A stretch of 10,570 nt of DNA from Candidatus Krumholzibacteriia bacterium (GCA_028696635.1 JAQVGR010000027.1:1-10570); one strand, 5' to 3'. Shown: positions 1 to 6,927, numbered from the stretch's first letter. Notes: generated from the letters alone by a model not told the origin. Translations and numbers: made by a program.

Positions 1-1
1 T

Positions 2-526
2 TTCGGGAACGTGATCGGCAGCACGGGGAGCGTCGTGCCGTTGTTCATACGCCAGATACTGCGGGGCGGGCCCGTCACGGTGAGCGATCCGCAGGCCACG
101 CGCTACTTCATGACGGTCAAGGAGGCGTCCCTGCTGGTTATCGAGGCTTCGGTGAAGGGGGACGGAGGCGAGACCTTCATCCTCGACATGGGCGAGGCGT
201 TGAATATCCTCGACATGGCGCGCGATATCATCATCCTGACGGGGCGCGAGCCCGGCACGGAGATTCCGATAGAGATAACCGGCCTGCGCGAGGGCGAGAA
301 GCTCAACGAGGTCCTCGTCGGGCCGGACGAGACGCTCGAGCCCTCCGGGGACGGCGCGAAGATCATGCGGGCCCGGTCGGCGGATCCGGTCCCCCCGGGG
401 TTCGAGCAGTCGGTCGCCGGCCTGGTCGCCGCCGCCCGCGCGGGGGACAGGGATGCGGTGCTGCGGCTTCTCTCCGAGCTTGTGCCGGGCTTCGACGCGG
501 ATCGGGGCGGCGGCGCCATCCGGTGA
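2..526 (+). CDS. CapD/FlaA1-type nucleotide-sugar 4,6-dehydratase, C-terminal part (5' end outside window)
   Basis: This is the last 174 residues of a polysaccharide biosynthesis protein of the CapD/FlaA1/WbpM group (extended SDR fold), which convert UDP-GlcNAc to a 4-keto-6-deoxy sugar early in surface glycan synthesis. The reading frame is open from base 2, so the N-terminal Rossmann motif and catalytic residues are missing from view. What is visible fits the family: an FGNVIGSTGSVVPLF stretch at the very start, ATRYFMTVKEASLLV (about residues 33-47), FILDMGEALNILDMA and then LREGEKLNEVL. The tail ending in LLSELVPGF resembles long-form CapD/WbpM proteins, which carry an N-terminal membrane region, rather than short PseB-like ones; that is inference. 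It stops 7 bases before the next gene and probably shares its transcript. The exact sugar product cannot be told from this fragment. Confidence 0.9.
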   Translation, partial: FGNVIGSTGSVVPLFIRQILRGGPVTVSDPQATRYFMTVKEASLLVIEASVKGDGGETFILDMGEALNILDMARDIIILTGREPGTEIPIEITGLREGEKLNEVLVGPDETLEPSGDGAKIMRARSADPVPPGFEQSVAGLVAAARAGDRDAVLRLLSELVPGFDADRGGGAIR

Positions 527-533
527 GGCCGAG

Positions 534-1481
534 GTGAGCATACGCTTCGAGATCGCTCCGCCCCGCGAGGAGGTGCTCGAGCTGATCGGCTCGTGCGCCG
601 GCGCGACCTTTTTCCATTCCCCCGCCTGGCTCGAGATCCTCGGCGAATCGTTCGGCCGCTTCCGGTGCGGCTGGCTCACGTCCCGCTCCGGCGCGGAGCT
701 GAGGGGTCTGATGCCCGTCGCGATGATCTCGCGGGGGCCGCTGTATCAGTGCCAGGCCCTCCCGTTCGGCACCTACGGCCATCCCGTCGCTTCGGATCCG
801 CAGCGCGCCCTCTCCCTGCTCGATGCCTTCTACCGGATCGGCGGCCGCCCCCGCTGCGTCGCCGCCGCGGCCAACCTCCTCGAGCCGCCCGGCGAGACGT
901 CCCCCCCGGCTCCGTGGCGGGTGCGCACCGAGGAATGCCGCGTCATCAGTCTCGGTTCGTCGTTCGAGGAGTACCGGAGCGGGCTGATGAGCCGCAAGCG
1001 GCGGCAGCTGTGCAACCGGTGCGAGCGCGAGGGAGTGACGGCGAGGGTCCTCGAGCCGTCCGATCTCGGCGAGTTCTACCGAGCCTACCTCAGCGGCTCG
1101 ACACGCTGGGGAGGCGTCCATCCGTACCCGCGGCCCTTCTTCGAGGCGCTGCTGAGGAGGCGCGACGAGGGCGTCCTCGTCTGGGGGGCGTTTCACGGCG
1201 GAGCGCTGATAGCGGCGCACGTCGATTTCTATTTCGGCCGGACGGCGCAGGCATGGCAGGCCGGAGTGACGGCGCGCTCCCACGAGTACGATGCCGGGGC
1301 GTTCCTCGTCATGCATGCCGTCCGCGAGGCGATCGACCGCGGGACGTCCGTCTTCAACCTCGGTTCGAGCGGCGGCGACGAGGGGATGATTTTCTTCAAG
1401 GAGTCGATGGGAGGCGAGGAGCGCCGGTATCCCGTCGTCGAGCGGATGAGGGGGTGGTGGAGACGCCTCCGCAGGAGCTGA
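534..1481 (+). CDS. FemAB/GNAT-like acyltransferase (Acetyltransf_6 / BioF2-like)
   Basis: A soluble protein of about 315 residues resembling the GNAT-fold FemAB-related family often found in exopolysaccharide loci, including those linked to PEP-CTERM sorting. Supporting features are an N-terminal FFHSPAWLEIL segment, a basic SRKRRQLCNR patch at about residues 153-162, and the C-terminal signature FNLGSSGG (274-281) followed by GMIFFKESMGG, typical of the second GNAT half. I chose GTG at 534 because a GAGG lies 5 bases upstream and it falls 7 bases after the preceding stop; an in-frame ATG at 453 would overlap the previous gene by over 70 bases. Its role is likely transfer of an acyl or aminoacyl group to a sugar or lipid-linked precursor. 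Donor and acceptor are unknown. Its 3' end overlaps the start of the flippase gene. Confidence 0.78.
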   Translation: MSIRFEIAPPREEVLELIGSCAGATFFHSPAWLEILGESFGRFRCGWLTSRSGAELRGLMPVAMISRGPLYQCQALPFGTYGHPVASDPQRALSLLDAFYRIGGRPRCVAAAANLLEPPGETSPPAPWRVRTEECRVISLGSSFEEYRSGLMSRKRRQLCNRCEREGVTARVLEPSDLGEFYRAYLSGSTRWGGVHPYPRPFFEALLRRRDEGVLVWGAFHGGALIAAHVDFYFGRTAQAWQAGVTARSHEYDAGAFLVMHAVREAIDRGTSVFNLGSSGGDEGMIFFKESMGGEERRYPVVERMRGWWRRLRRS

Positions 1482-3013
1482 AGGCCGGACGGTCCCGGAT
1501 CGTCGAGAATACCGCCGCCCTGAGCGTCGCGGGGGCGGCGCAGCTCGTGTTCACCCTCGCGCAGCTGGGGATACTGAGCCGGTACCTCGACGGCGGCCGA
1601 TTCGGCGTCTTCGTCGCCCTGAAGGGGTTCGCCCTGCTGCTCTCGACGCTGATCCTCGCCGGATCGCCCCAGGTGCTCCTGCGTTTCCTTCCGTCGCTTC
1701 AGAGCCGCGGCCGGCAGGGCCGCGCCGTGTGGCTGTTCGCCCTCTTCTCCGGCGGGGTGTTCTGTCTCGCCGCGCTCGCCCTCGTCACGGCGCGGTGGTG
1801 GATCGTCATACTGCCGGCCGGGGTCCGGGAGGCGGCGGATCCGGCCCTCATCCGCCTGCTCGTCGCCGCATCGGCCTCCCTCGCCCTGCGCCAGCTCCTC
1901 TTCGGCGGATTCGGCGGGCTGCGGGAGATGCGCATGCAGATGATCTTCGAGCTCGCCTACCAGGTGCTGCTCACCGCGTACCTGCTCGCCTGGCGCGCGC
2001 GGCTCGACGTCGGCGGGCTGCTCGGCGCGATCGCGGCGCTCGGCGCCCTCTCCTGGCTGGCGGGGATCCCCGTCTATCTGCGCCTGGCGCGCGGAGGGCG
2101 GCCGGCGGCGGCGCCGCCGACCGGCGCCTCAGTGGTAATTCCCTCGCTCGCCGCCTACTGGGGAAGCGCGCTCGTGCTGAGCCTCTCCGCCCTCGCCTTC
2201 ACCGACGTGGACCGCTTCGTCATGACCTCGCTCGTGCCGATGACCGTCATACCGGTCTATCACATCGCCTCGCGGATCAACCAGCTCATCAAGCGGTTCC
2301 TCGGGTTCCCCGTCGTCGCCATGCAGCCGGAGGTCACGAGGATCTACGAGGAAGGGCGATGGCACGAGCTCGAGCGGCGCATCGCGCTGTTCACCAAGGC
2401 GACGGTCGTCGTCTCGCTCGCCTGCGCCGCGGTCGCCGCGGCGGTCGGGCGGGAGGCGATCGTGTTGGTGAGCGGCGAGCAGTACGCCGACGCCTACCCC
2501 GTTCTGCTCGCGCTCCTCGTTACGGTGCCCGTCGCCGCGTACGTGTCGCCGCTCGGCGCCACGATGAGGGCGCTTCACTTCATGTGGTGGGCGGTCATCT
2601 GCGATTTCGCCTGGATGGTGGTCTACTTCGCCGGGATGTTCCTCCTCATCCCGCGGGTCGGGCTGGTCGGAGCGGCGCTCGCCCAGATAGCGGCGTATGT
2701 CTTCTACACGGCGCTCTCCGTCGAGTTCGCCCGCAGGCGCCGCTTCCTCAGCAGGCGGGGCGTCGCCGCGATGTTCAGGGCGCTGGGAGTCTGCGCGGCC
2801 GCCGGCGCCGCGGGCGCGGCCGCCTGCGCGATGGGGGGGCTTCCCGCGGCGGCGGCATGCGTCGTGCTCCTGCCGCTGCTGATGCGCGCGACGCTGCGGC
2901 GGGTCGGGGTGTTCGAGCGCGAGGAGGCCGAGGCGATAGCCTCGATGGTTCCGTCCGGCCGCGTGCGCCGCGTCGTGCGATGGGCGATGTCGTTCGAGCA
3001 GGGAGGACGATAG
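1457..3013 (+). CDS. Wzx-like polysaccharide flippase (MOP superfamily)
   Basis: An integral membrane protein of about 518 residues that matches the oligosaccharide flippase family of the MOP superfamily. Such proteins move undecaprenyl-linked repeat units across the cytoplasmic membrane. The first segment (NTAALSVAGAAQLVFTLAQ, then LGILSRYLDGGRFGVF) is the typical TM1-TM2 entry of these proteins. About 12-14 hydrophobic segments follow, with a central FTDVDRFVMTSLVP stretch and the IASRINQLIKRF loop characteristic of the second half. The frame is open far upstream, but this is a shadow of the preceding gene. I place the start at GTG 1457 (GAGG 5 bases upstream; GTG 1454 is an equal alternative), giving a 25-base overlap that suggests translational coupling. 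The C-terminus ends in a basic cytoplasmic tail. Substrate is unknown but should be the glycan built by the neighbours. Confidence 0.85.
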   Translation: METPPQELKAGRSRIVENTAALSVAGAAQLVFTLAQLGILSRYLDGGRFGVFVALKGFALLLSTLILAGSPQVLLRFLPSLQSRGRQGRAVWLFALFSGGVFCLAALALVTARWWIVILPAGVREAADPALIRLLVAASASLALRQLLFGGFGGLREMRMQMIFELAYQVLLTAYLLAWRARLDVGGLLGAIAALGALSWLAGIPVYLRLARGGRPAAAPPTGASVVIPSLAAYWGSALVLSLSALAFTDVDRFVMTSLVPMTVIPVYHIASRINQLIKRFLGFPVVAMQPEVTRIYEEGRWHELERRIALFTKATVVVSLACAAVAAAVGREAIVLVSGEQYADAYPVLLALLVTVPVAAYVSPLGATMRALHFMWWAVICDFAWMVVYFAGMFLLIPRVGLVGAALAQIAAYVFYTALSVEFARRRRFLSRRGVAAMFRALGVCAAAGAAGAAACAMGGLPAAAACVVLLPLLMRATLRRVGVFEREEAEAIASMVPSGRVRRVVRWAMSFEQGGR

Positions 3014-4297
3014 ATGCCGGGGCCCAGGCTCCTGATGATGATCAACTTCTTCCCGCCGGCGGGCGGGGGCGGCGTCTATCGGCCGCTCTCGTTCGTCAGG
3101 CATCTCGCGCGCGCGGGGTGGGAGATCACCGTCGTCGCCCCCCGGCCGGGGGAGTTCTGGATCGAGGACGAGAGCCTCGTCGAGCTGATCCCCCAGGAGG
3201 TCCGCGTGGTTCGCACACCGTCCCTTTCGCCGACGAGGTTGCTGAATCGCCGCGGCAGGGGGGGGCGCAGGTCCTCATCGCGCTTCGGCGCCCTGCGCGG
3301 GCTCTCCGAGCTGGCGCTGCTCCCCGATCCGTACGTCGGATGGGTCCCGTTCGCCGCCGCGGCGGCCAACCGGCTCTGCAGGGCCGAGCGCTTCGACGCG
3401 ATCTACTCGACGAGCCCCCCCGACAGCACCCATCTCGCCGCGGCGCGCGCCGCGAAGCGGCACCGGATAAGGTGGGTCGCCGATTTTCGCGATCCCTGGA
3501 TATCGCTCTACCTGAAGGATCCGCCGACCCCGCTCCACCGGTTCCTGCATCGCCGCATGGAGCGGCTCGTCGCGACGCGCGCCGACGAGGTCGTCGCAGT
3601 GACGGCCTGGCAGGCGGGGGAGATCGAACGCCGCTACGGGAGGGCCGCCCGGCTGATACGCAACGGCTACGAGGAGGAGGACTTCGCGGACGAGCTCCCG
3701 GCCCCCGGAGCGGGCGGGCCGCTGACGATCACCCATTGCGGCATGCTCACCCTGGGGCGCCGCGCGCGAACCTTTCTCGAAGGGCTCGCCCTGTTCCTCG
3801 AGCGCGAGCCGTCGGCGCGGGGCAACGCGCGCGCCGTATTCATCGGCGCGCGCGAGTCCGCGAACGAGGATCTGCCGAGGCCGGATCTCCTCTCGGGCGC
3901 GGTCAGCTTCGAGGGGAATATCCCGCACGCGGCGTGCGTCGAGCGCGAGAGACGCAGCGACGTCCTGCTGCTGATCAAGCACGACGACGACCGGTACCGG
4001 GGGCTCGTCCCCGGCAAGCTGTACGAGTATATCGGAGCGCGCCGTCCGCTGCTCGCGCTCGTGTCCCCCGGGGAGGCGGCCGACACGATCGCCACCCTGC
4101 GCCGCGGCGAGATCGCCGCGCCTGACGATCCCGCGGCGGTCGCCGGGGCGATCGCGCGCCTCTACCGCCTGCGCCGCGACGGGGCGCTCGAGAGGTCGTA
4201 CGATCTTTCCCCCCGGCCCGAGCTGACCAGGGGCGCCGCCGCAGCCGAGCTCGACGCGCTCCTGCGCGGTCCGCTCGCGGGAAAGGAGCGCTCATGA
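3014..4297 (+). CDS. Family 4-like glycosyltransferase (GT-B fold)
   Basis: A soluble 427-residue GT-B glycosyltransferase, most like GT4 enzymes of exopolysaccharide or O-antigen clusters. The N-terminal half opens with a short strand followed by the FFPPAGGGGVYRPLSF glycine loop. The middle has SPPDSTHLAA and DFRDPW (157-162), common in this subgroup. The C-terminal half carries the nucleotide-sugar-binding region with GKLYEYIGARRPLLAL beginning at residue 334. ATG 3014 directly follows the flippase stop, and a GGAGG (3002-3006) sits 7 bases upstream, so this start is firm. The stop overlaps the next start by 4 bases (ATGA). It should add one sugar to the lipid-linked glycan at the cytoplasmic membrane face. 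Donor and linkage cannot be inferred. Clusters of arginine-rich sequence around residues 75-90 are probably a surface loop. Confidence 0.87.
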   Translation: MPGPRLLMMINFFPPAGGGGVYRPLSFVRHLARAGWEITVVAPRPGEFWIEDESLVELIPQEVRVVRTPSLSPTRLLNRRGRGGRRSSSRFGALRGLSELALLPDPYVGWVPFAAAAANRLCRAERFDAIYSTSPPDSTHLAAARAAKRHRIRWVADFRDPWISLYLKDPPTPLHRFLHRRMERLVATRADEVVAVTAWQAGEIERRYGRAARLIRNGYEEEDFADELPAPGAGGPLTITHCGMLTLGRRARTFLEGLALFLEREPSARGNARAVFIGARESANEDLPRPDLLSGAVSFEGNIPHAACVERERRSDVLLLIKHDDDRYRGLVPGKLYEYIGARRPLLALVSPGEAADTIATLRRGEIAAPDDPAAVAGAIARLYRLRRDGALERSYDLSPRPELTRGAAAAELDALLRGPLAGKERS

Positions 4298-5847
4298 GCG
4301 CGGGCGCGCTGCGGCGGGGCGACTATGCCGTCATCGGGGCCTGCGTGCTCCTCTTCGCGGCGATGAGTCTGCCGCTGGCGGGCTCGATGATCGACGACAC
4401 CTACATCCATCTCCAGTACGCGCGCAACCTCGCCGGGGACGGACAGCTCGCCTTCAACCGCGGCGATCCCTCGTACGGGGCGACGAGCCCCCTGTGGGTG
4501 GGGATCCTCGCCGTGCTCCTGCGCGCCGGCCTCGACGCGACCCTCTGGTGCCGGATCCTCTCCTGGCTCTCGGGCGCAGCCGTGATCGCCCTGCTCTACC
4601 GGTTCGTCCTGCGCCTGGGCGGACGGCGCGGCCCCGCCGCCGCCGCCGCCGCGATCGCCGCGTGCGAGGCGTGGCTCCTTCGCTGGAGCGCGACGGGGAT
4701 GGAGACCTCGCTCGCCGCCCTGGTCGTGCTTCTCTGCCTCTGCGCCTCCCTCGATGCCGACTCGGGGCGCCGAGGAGCCGTCCGCTTCGGTCTGCTGCTG
4801 ATGCTCGCCGCGCTCGCCAGGCCCGAAGCGATGCTGCTCGCGCCGCTGGCGGCCGTCTCGTTCGCCCTCGCCGGCGCTCCCTCCCCGTGGCGCCGGCGTT
4901 TCGCCTGGGCGGCGGTCTTTCTTCCCCTGCTCGTTGCCTGGCTCTTCCTGATAGAGCGGCACACGGGGACCCTGCTCCCCCTGACCGCAGGGGCGAAACA
5001 GGGGAGGGTCCTGTTCGGCGCGCCGATGCTGCGCGCCGCGCTCGTGCCGCTGAAGATCGTCGGGGCCACCGCGCTGCTTCCCGCCGCCGCGGCGCTGGCG
5101 TTCCTCGCTGCGGGCACCCTGCGCGGGCGGCGCCTCACGGCGGTTTCCGGCCGATGCTTTCCCGGCGGCGTGCTGCTGAGCGTTCTCTGGACGGTCGCTG
5201 TGCCCGCCGTCTATGTCGTCTTCGACTTCCACGTCCTCTCGCGTTACCTCGTGCCGGTGATCCCCGCGATCGTCGCCGTCGGCACCGTCGCGGCGGCGCG
5301 CCTGATCGAGCTCGCCGCGCAGCGCCGGATGCGCCTGCTCCTCGCCGTCTTCGCCGCGGCCGCCTGCCTGCAGAGCGCCGTCTTCTACGCCGCCGTCGTG
5401 GTGGGGCCGACGCGGGAGTTCACGCGCGGTCTCGACCGCGTTCTCGTTCCAATGGGACGGTTCCTCGCCGAGCGGACGCCGGAGGAGGCCGTCGTCGCGA
5501 CCCCCGACATAGGCGCGATCGGATGGTTCTCCCGCCGCGCCGTCCTCGATCTCGGCGGCCTGGTCACCCCGCGCATCAACGAGATGCGCCGCCTGATCGA
5601 CGTGCAGCGGATCATCGACGACGGGCTCTATCTCGACATGCACCCCACGCACCTCGTCGACCGCCACGCCGAGCGCGAGCGGCTGGCCGGCCGGCCGATC
5701 CGCGGCGTGCGTTTCGCGCCGCTGATGAGCGGGACGGTGCAGACCCTCGGGATCCGCCAGCACAGTCCGGTGACCTACACGCTCTACCGTCTCGTCTACC
5801 CCGATACCCTCGAGCCCCCCCTGGAAGGCGCCGGTTCAATCCGTTGA
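4294..5847 (+). CDS. Polytopic GT-C-type glycosyltransferase (mannosyl/arabinosyltransferase-like membrane protein)
   Basis: A 517-residue membrane protein with the layout of lipid-phosphosugar-dependent GT-C transferases. After TM1 (about residues 12-30) comes an acidic extracytoplasmic loop IDDTYIHLQYARN (33-45, with D34-D35 as the likely catalytic aspartate pair), then FNRGDPSYGATSPLWVG. This is the hallmark of the family (compare DDxYI...YTSPLW). About 9-10 hydrophobic segments follow, then a soluble C-terminal region from about 380 with TPDIGAIGWFS and VLDLGGLVTP, also typical. Such enzymes add a sugar from a polyprenyl-phosphate donor on the periplasmic side, fitting a late decoration of the flipped glycan. 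The start overlaps the previous stop (ATGA) with AAGGAG 5 bases upstream. It is the last gene of the polysaccharide run. The exact GT family is unassigned. Confidence 0.78.
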   Translation: MSAGALRRGDYAVIGACVLLFAAMSLPLAGSMIDDTYIHLQYARNLAGDGQLAFNRGDPSYGATSPLWVGILAVLLRAGLDATLWCRILSWLSGAAVIALLYRFVLRLGGRRGPAAAAAAIAACEAWLLRWSATGMETSLAALVVLLCLCASLDADSGRRGAVRFGLLLMLAALARPEAMLLAPLAAVSFALAGAPSPWRRRFAWAAVFLPLLVAWLFLIERHTGTLLPLTAGAKQGRVLFGAPMLRAALVPLKIVGATALLPAAAALAFLAAGTLRGRRLTAVSGRCFPGGVLLSVLWTVAVPAVYVVFDFHVLSRYLVPVIPAIVAVGTVAAARLIELAAQRRMRLLLAVFAAAACLQSAVFYAAVVVGPTREFTRGLDRVLVPMGRFLAERTPEEAVVATPDIGAIGWFSRRAVLDLGGLVTPRINEMRRLIDVQRIIDDGLYLDMHPTHLVDRHAERERLAGRPIRGVRFAPLMSGTVQTLGIRQHSPVTYTLYRLVYPDTLEPPLEGAGSIR

Positions 5848-5891
5848 TATCCCCCTCCCCTCGCATGGGCGGTGGGAAACCGGGGATTCCA

Positions 5892-5914
5892 CGGAATATT
5901 TTTCCGCTATTTTT
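5892..5914 (+). terminator. Possible weak intrinsic terminator after the polysaccharide genes
   Basis: A 5-bp stem CGGAA/TTCCG (5892-5896 with 5902-5906, 5-nt loop) is followed after three bases by five T residues. The stem is short and AT-rich in the loop, so it would be a poor terminator alone. Its position 45 bases after the last glycan gene and before the mraZ promoter makes it the best candidate seen. No stronger GC hairpin with a T tract was found in this gap. Confidence 0.3.
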
Positions 5915-5924
5915 CCGCTATTTT
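5898..5924. repeat. 11-bp tandem repeat in an AT-rich patch
   Basis: Two exact copies of ATTTTTCCGCT (5898-5908 and 5909-5919) are followed by a partial third, ATTTT (5920-5924). The patch from about 5890 to 5960 is strikingly AT-rich inside a very GC-rich window. It could arise from replication slippage and could act as an upstream promoter element or a bendable segment, but no specific function is shown. Confidence 0.8.
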
Positions 5925-5987
5925 GCAAGTGACAATATTTAAAGGGGTTAAATATGCACGATCATGCGGGCCGCAGGCGATTTTTGC

Positions 5988-6016
5988 TTGACAGGTGTGG
6001 GAAGATATGGGATAAA
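5988..6016 (+). promoter_or_regulatory. Sigma70-type promoter of mraZ and the dcw cluster
   Basis: A perfect -35 box TTGACA (5988-5993) is separated by 17 bases from a -10 like GATAAA (6011-6016). Transcription would start near 6023, giving a leader of about 95 nt before mraZ. This is the only convincing promoter in the window, and no other gap is large enough for one. It should drive mraZ, the STAS-like gene, rsmH, ftsL, ftsI and murE. The -10 hexamer is imperfect at its first and last bases. Confidence 0.75.
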
Positions 6017-6032
6017 GTGGGTCGAAGTGGAG
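5998..6032 (+). promoter_or_regulatory. MraZ operator: four TGGGN-type repeats at 10-bp spacing
   Basis: TGGGA (5998), TGGGA (6008), TGGGT (6018) and TGGAG (6028) begin exactly 10 bases apart, so they fall on the same helix face. Known MraZ sites are direct TGGGN repeats with 5-nt spacers upstream of mraZ, which is what is seen here. The array covers the promoter spacer, the -10 box and the likely start site, so bound MraZ should block RNA polymerase and repress its own operon. The fourth copy is degenerate. Confidence 0.85.
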
Positions 6033-6119
6033 TGAAGGGAGAGGCGGACCGCCACGGGAGAGAGCCGATGCCTCCGGCGGCGGGGTCGCGGGAAGCCACG
6101 AAAGACGGGGCCGGAACGG
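6033..6119 (+). other. mraZ untranslated leader with weak ribosome binding site
   Basis: The transcribed region before mraZ is purine- and GC-rich and includes a short palindrome GGCGGACCGCC (6042-6052). Only a GACGGGG about 10 bases before the ATG can be offered as a Shine-Dalgarno sequence, in contrast with the strong sites of the downstream genes. I see no known riboswitch or RNA gene here. Confidence 0.4.
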
Positions 6120-6554
6120 ATGCAGAACTTCCTCGGACAGTACGAATGCACCCTCGACTCGAAGGGACGCCTGATGATACCGGCGAAGTTCCGGCGTCTG
6201 GTCCCCGAGGAGTCGAGCGGGCAGTACGTCGTCACGATGGGGCGGGAGCAGTGCCTGAACCTGTACCCGATGGAGGAATGGAGCGAGACGGTCGTCAGGC
6301 GACTCCACGAGCTTCCGGCCGGCGCCGAGAAGCGCCGCTACGTGCGGTTCTACAGCAACAAATCGCGGAACCTCCAGCTCGACAGGGCCGGACGGGTCGC
6401 GATCCCCGGCGCCTTCCTCGAGACGCTGGGCAATCCGAAAAAGGTCATCGTCGTCGGAGCCCTGAACTACCTCGAGATCTGGGCGGCCGATGATTACGAA
6501 CGGGTCAGCCGTGAGGCGGAAGAGACCTTCCTCGACGGGGACTGGGAATACTGA
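6120..6554 (+). CDS. mraZ: Transcriptional regulator MraZ
   Basis: A 144-residue MraZ, the usual length. It has the two SpoVT-AbrB half-repeats of the family: DSKGRLMIPAKFR at residues 13-25 and DRAGRVAIP at 88-96. The opening MQNFLGQYECTLDSKGR is nearly textbook. MraZ forms a ring oligomer that binds TGGGN repeats and in studied bacteria represses the dcw operon it heads; the matching operator lies just upstream. The start is fixed by the conserved N-terminus, since MraZ starts a few residues before the first DxKGR motif, even though the ribosome binding site is weak. The next gene begins 16 bases after the stop. Nothing in the protein looks degraded, so autoregulation is expected to be intact. 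Confidence 0.97.
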   Translation: MQNFLGQYECTLDSKGRLMIPAKFRRLVPEESSGQYVVTMGREQCLNLYPMEEWSETVVRRLHELPAGAEKRRYVRFYSNKSRNLQLDRAGRVAIPGAFLETLGNPKKVIVVGALNYLEIWAADDYERVSREAEETFLDGDWEY

Positions 6555-6570
6555 CGGGCAAGGAGGGGGC

Positions 6571-6927
6571 ATGCGGGTCTATCGCACCGACCGTGAAGGC
6601 GTTCAGGTGCTCCGTCTCTCCGGAGAGATCGACAGGACGGACGCGGAGATGCTCGTGGACCGTCTCGGCGGCGGGGTCGGAGGGTGCTGGATCCTCGATT
6701 TCGCCGGCGTCCCTCATGCCGACTACCGGGCCCTCGGCATCCTCGAACGGCTGACGCGTCAGAACCCCGGGGTCATCTTCAGCGGATTCAGCGACTACCT
6801 CCTCAGTATCCTCGTTTTCGTGAGCGACATGAAGATGGCCCCAGTTTTTTCCACCTGGCGGACGGCGCTGCGCTATCTGCTCGTCGAGCGCGGAAAGCTC
6901 GGCGCCCCGGCGGCGGTGGAGGCGTGA
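6571..6927 (+). CDS. Small STAS-like protein lacking the phosphoacceptor serine
   Basis: A 118-residue protein whose pattern fits a single STAS domain (the anti-sigma factor antagonist fold). It shows two N-terminal strands (GVQVLRLSGEIDRTDA, residues 10-25), a helix, then a hydrophobic strand WILDFAGVPHADYRALGIL (40-58) that aligns with the conserved LDxSxVxxxDSSGLGVL of SpoIIAA. At the phosphorylation site DSSG it reads D51-Y52-R53-A54, so no Ser/Thr is available and the classical kinase switch is absent. The ATG is firmly set by a strong AAGGAGGGGG 5' of it. The gene starts 16 bases after mraZ and overlaps rsmH by GTGA, so it is co-expressed with the division genes. STAS assignment is from pattern only. 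The role is unknown; a constitutive partner-binding domain is one possibility. Confidence 0.68.
   Translation: MRVYRTDREGVQVLRLSGEIDRTDAEMLVDRLGGGVGGCWILDFAGVPHADYRALGILERLTRQNPGVIFSGFSDYLLSILVFVSDMKMAPVFSTWRTALRYLLVERGKLGAPAAVEA

Noticed and set aside
3255..3268. G homopolymer runs (here, near 2831 and near 10181) as possible phase-variation tracts
   Set aside because: Runs of about seven G are expected by chance in such GC-rich DNA, they sit inside intact genes, and no sign of frame disruption is seen.
1729..4125. A 798-residue open frame overlapping the flippase and the glycosyltransferase
   Set aside because: Its translation is Arg/Ala/Gly/Pro-rich with no domain pattern and it crosses two well-supported genes in another frame. 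Long shadow frames are expected at this GC content.
4162..5763. A 533-residue open frame on the minus strand
   Set aside because: It is antisense to the GT-C gene, of low-complexity Arg/Glu/Gly composition, and lacks a ribosome binding site or recognisable motif.
5866..5876. Two extra TGGG words upstream of the promoter
   Set aside because: They are 7 bases apart and more than 100 bases from the phased array, so they do not match the 10-bp operator spacing.
5923..5953. A second promoter made of TTGCAA and TTAAAT
   Set aside because: The spacing is 19 bases, the boxes are imperfect, and AT-rich sequence throws up such matches easily. The TTGACA promoter downstream is far better.
5954..6493. 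An ATG-started frame with an AAAGGGG 6 bases upstream, running into mraZ out of frame
   Set aside because: It spans the mraZ promoter and operator, starts upstream of the likely transcription start, and overlaps mraZ for over 370 bases with no protein-like pattern. The good ribosome binding site looks coincidental.
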